Assembly: GCA_029865675.1 (NCBI GenBank)
Contig: JARXAU010000083.1
Span: 1-14,231, forward strand
DNA: 14,231 nucleotides
From: Rhodoferax sp.
GTDB lineage: Bacteria; Pseudomonadota; Gammaproteobacteria; Burkholderiales; Burkholderiaceae_C
Direction: 5' to 3'
In this document: positions 12,860 to 14,231 of the stretch, one piece after another
Numbering within the stretch: position 1 is the first letter of the stretch
Layout: every line of letters begins with the position of its first letter
Notes under the pieces: model-generated
Told to the model about the DNA's origin: nothing
Databases searched by the model: none
The model's input: the letters and a program-made list of their open reading frames with translations, nothing else
Program-made: the position numbers and the translations under genes

Positions 12860-13024
12860 TTAGGCCATGGTGACCGCAATAAATGCGAGCAAGAACATGA
12901 GAACGGCCCCGACGATAGGCAATACGATGGGCATCATCGGAACAATTTCTTCCACCATATCTTGAGGCACGTCGTTGGATGCCGATTGCGGTGCTGAATG
13001 TGGATCTGAATGGGGTGCGGACAT
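12860..13024 (-). CDS. Small single-pass membrane protein, unknown function
   Basis: A 54-residue protein. The N-terminal 20 residues are polar and rich in Ser, Pro and His, with short repeats (HSDPHSAPQSA). An acidic DMVEEIVP segment follows, then a hydrophobic helix from about residue 29 to the end (PIVLPIVGAVLMFLLAFIAV). Third codon positions are GC-biased in this frame, and the hydrophobic organisation looks deliberate. I use ATG 13024. An upstream in-frame start at 13066 would add 14 residues. It precedes gpx on the same strand by 36 bp, so co-transcription is possible. I do not recognise a named family. Confidence 0.6.
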   Translation of the reverse strand: MSAPHSDPHSAPQSASNDVPQDMVEEIVPMMPIVLPIVGAVLMFLLAFIAVTMA

Positions 13025-13075
13025 GGATGATCTTTCGAACCAGGGCGCCCTAGACATAAGCGCCACAAAGTTCCG

Positions 13076-13106
13076 ATTTTACCCATAGGCGCGTGAGACC
13101 TGCCAA
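13076..13106 (-). promoter_or_regulatory. Candidate sigma70 promoter for the small membrane protein gene
   Basis: On the minus strand TTGGCA (13106-13101, 5 of 6 matches to the -35 consensus) and TAAAAT (13081-13076, 5 of 6 matches to the -10 consensus) are 19 bp apart, slightly long. It would leave a leader of about 45 nt before ATG 13024. Confidence 0.4.
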
Positions 13107-13280
13107 TGGAACCCCCATCGAGGGCTTGTTTGGTCCTTTAGGGCCGCAGCGGACAGGTTGTGCTGTTGATTTTTTCAAAAATGTTTGCGCCACTGTCAAC
13201 CGCCCATTGGGCTGGTGCGTGATAGGTGCACGTGAGCTGAGTCAAGCAAACGCTCAATCGGCACACCAACATGGGCACAT
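13107..13280. other. Non-coding stretch upstream of the 13281 gene
   Basis: No convincing gene is present. It holds an A/T-rich tract around 13168-13183 (T-run, C, A-run) and a perfect short palindrome GCCCA-T-TGGGC at 13202-13212. It presumably carries the promoter of the gene at 13281, but I cannot pick a -35/-10 pair with confidence. Confidence 0.4.
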
Positions 13281-13574
13281 ATGCAAAAAACAGCAATAGA
13301 AATGCCTGAAAAAGGCACTTACAAATGGCAGCTTTTCAGCTATTGGTCGGACGAGTACCGCCAGACCCGCGCCGACCATTCGGCCTATATCGCGCTCAAC
13401 TTTGCGGGCGCCTTGGACGTGTGTCGTACCAAACTGCATACCTTGGTCCAGCACCATCGCCAGCATGAGGCCGATGAGGGCAGCGGCGAACGCCACCGCC
13501 ACGCTATTGCGCGGCTCCAAAATACGCTGAGTGGTGCCGCCATGGCCTACGAGCGGAGTTTCCAGCGTCACTGA
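13281..13574 (+). CDS. Hypothetical protein, unrecognised
   Basis: A 97-residue soluble, probably mostly helical protein. Residues 13-35 (TYKWQLFSYWSDEYRQTRAD) are aromatic and charged. A His/Arg-rich middle follows (LHTLVQHHRQHEADEG, GERHRHAIARL), and it ends GAAMAYERSFQRH. From about codon 20 on the frame shows the strong third-position G/C bias of the neighbouring genes, which supports coding on this strand. The first dozen codons are A-rich and may be non-coding, so ATG 13302 (MPEKGTYKW) is an alternative start. No Shine-Dalgarno is clear at either. An open frame on the opposite strand covers the same DNA but has a cysteine-rich, less natural composition. The function is unknown. Confidence 0.55.
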   Translation: MQKTAIEMPEKGTYKWQLFSYWSDEYRQTRADHSAYIALNFAGALDVCRTKLHTLVQHHRQHEADEGSGERHRHAIARLQNTLSGAAMAYERSFQRH

Positions 13575-13597
13575 AACATCTGCAAAACCGAGACGCT

Positions 13598-13617
13598 GGC
13601 GCTCGACCCCCGACGCC
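13598..13617. terminator. Possible hairpin between the convergent 13281 gene and recQ
   Basis: Arms GGCG-(C)-TCG and CGACGCC pair over 7 bp with one bulged C and an ACCCC loop, within the 75-bp convergent gap. No T-tract follows directly, so this is a weak call. Confidence 0.3.
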
Positions 13618-13649
13618 GCCGGCGCAGGGTTTGGGTTTCCAAAAACGCC

Positions 13650-14231
13650 CTAAGCAGCCAAGGCCACCACCCGCAGCACCTCGTGCGCATAGGCTTCCAG
13701 CTTCTTGGCACCCATGCCGCTGATGCCTTGCAAATCGTTCAGCGACTGCGGCGCGCGCTGGGCAATGGCCGCCAGCGTGGCGTCATGAAAAATCACATAC
13801 GCGGGTAAATTGTGCTCTCGTGCTACCTCGGCACGCCAGGCTTTGAGTTCAGCATAGCGCTGCAAAGCCAGGGCGTCGAGCGCAACAGGCGCTTTGACGC
13901 TGCTGTCTCGGCCCACGGCCTTGCCCTTAGGCGCTTTGGGCAGCGACACCGATTCCCGCAAGCGCACATACATTTCGCCTTTGAGAATTGCGCGCGATTT
14001 GTCGGTCAGCACCAGGGTGTTGAAGGCTTGCACATCCACCATGACCGCGCCCATGGCCAGCAGTTGGCGCAGCACGCCGCGCAGTTGCAGCTCGCTCAAA
14101 GCGGCGCCCACGCCAAAGGTGCTCAGGCGCTCATGGCCGTGCTGGGCCACTTTGTCGGTCCTTTTGCCGCGCACAATGTCCATCAACTGCCCCGCGCCAA
14201 AGCTGATGCCGCTGAGCTTGTGGATGCGGTA
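13650..14231 (-). CDS. recQ: ATP-dependent DNA helicase RecQ, C-terminal part (5' end outside window)
   Basis: About 193 residues are present, open to the window edge. The first visible part, reading IHKLSGISFGAGQLMDIVRG and on through the HGHERLSTFGVG and LRQLLAMGAVMVD segments, is the RQC winged-helix domain that binds duplex DNA ends. After a linker, residues from about 120 (LQRYAELKAWRAEVAREHN) to the end form the HRDC domain, with LPAYVIFHDATLAAIAQRAP and the helix-hairpin-like LQGISGMGAKKLEAY. The ATPase core lies upstream of the window. RecQ unwinds DNA 3' to 5' in recombination and repair. A TTG/ATG pair at 14186-14181 is internal, not a start. The linker between RQC and HRDC is rich in Lys, Ala and Pro. 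Confidence 0.93.
   Translation of the reverse strand, partial: YRIHKLSGISFGAGQLMDIVRGKRTDKVAQHGHERLSTFGVGAALSELQLRGVLRQLLAMGAVMVDVQAFNTLVLTDKSRAILKGEMYVRLRESVSLPKAPKGKAVGRDSSVKAPVALDALALQRYAELKAWRAEVAREHNLPAYVIFHDATLAAIAQRAPQSLNDLQGISGMGAKKLEAYAHEVLRVVALAA

Noticed and set aside
13254..13571. 105-residue minus-strand frame opposite the 13281 gene, with a hydrophobic stretch
   Set aside because: The Cys-rich tail and lack of organisation make it less gene-like than the plus frame; kept only as a caution in the findings.
13627..13638. GGGTTTGGGTTT, telomere-like repeat
   Set aside because: Only two units; chance in a short intergenic gap.
1..14231. CRISPR arrays, tRNA/rRNA genes, insertion sequences, prophage or attachment sites
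   Set aside because: None seen on reading either strand; no spaced direct repeats, transposase or integrase signatures, or abrupt composition shifts.

Overview
The window looks like chromosomal DNA from a betaproteobacterium, most likely Burkholderiales/Comamonadaceae (Rhodoferax- or Polaromonas-like). The grounds are moderately high GC, the protein signatures, and the yggS | pilT-pilU-oxidoreductase and yraN-diaA-yraP gene orders. The taxonomic call is inference from recall, since no search could be run. There are 18 protein-coding genes, two of them cut by the window edges. I see no rRNA, tRNA, CRISPR array, insertion sequence or phage gene.

Region 1 (1-1530): end of an operon with the C-terminus of a DUF3833 protein, a short-chain dehydrogenase/reductase and an NTF2/SnoaL-like protein. 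Stops and starts are 2 bp apart or overlap by 4 bp. A hairpin separates it from a convergent glutathione S-transferase gene. Region 2 (1536-3591): the GST gene diverges from purB (adenylosuccinate lyase), whose -10-like element sits 6 bases before the ATG. Region 3 (3588-6257): rsmI runs tail-to-tail into purB with a 4-bp overlap. Its start codon is 2 bp from the divergent yraN start, followed by diaA-like SIS and dolP/yraP-like genes. This matches the E. coli yraL | yraN-diaA-yraP layout without lpoA. Region 4 (6258-10270): pilT and pilU (twitching motility ATPases) and a 3-hydroxyisobutyrate-dehydrogenase-family gene on the minus strand, diverging from yggS.

Region 5 (10305-12204): an overlapping minus-strand pair (DUF3429 membrane protein, then a two-domain ChrR-like cupin) diverges from an overlapping plus-strand pair (DUF2237, then a TIGR02450 Trp-rich small protein). 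Region 6 (12227-14231): an exported thioredoxin-type glutathione peroxidase, a 54-residue membrane protein, an unrecognised 97-residue protein, and the RQC/HRDC end of recQ.

Most of the window is housekeeping. The most interesting theme is that several gene families tied to light or photo-oxidative stress in other proteobacteria occur here in separate small operons: DUF3833/SDR/NTF2, the ChrR-type cupin, and DUF2237/TIGR02450. A GST and an exported peroxidase are nearby. Whether they form one regulon is a hypothesis. Regulatory points that are directly visible include candidate leaderless promoters at purB and diaA, a terminator hairpin encoded inside the last codons of the opposing gpx gene, and perfect inverted repeats in two divergent intergenic gaps.
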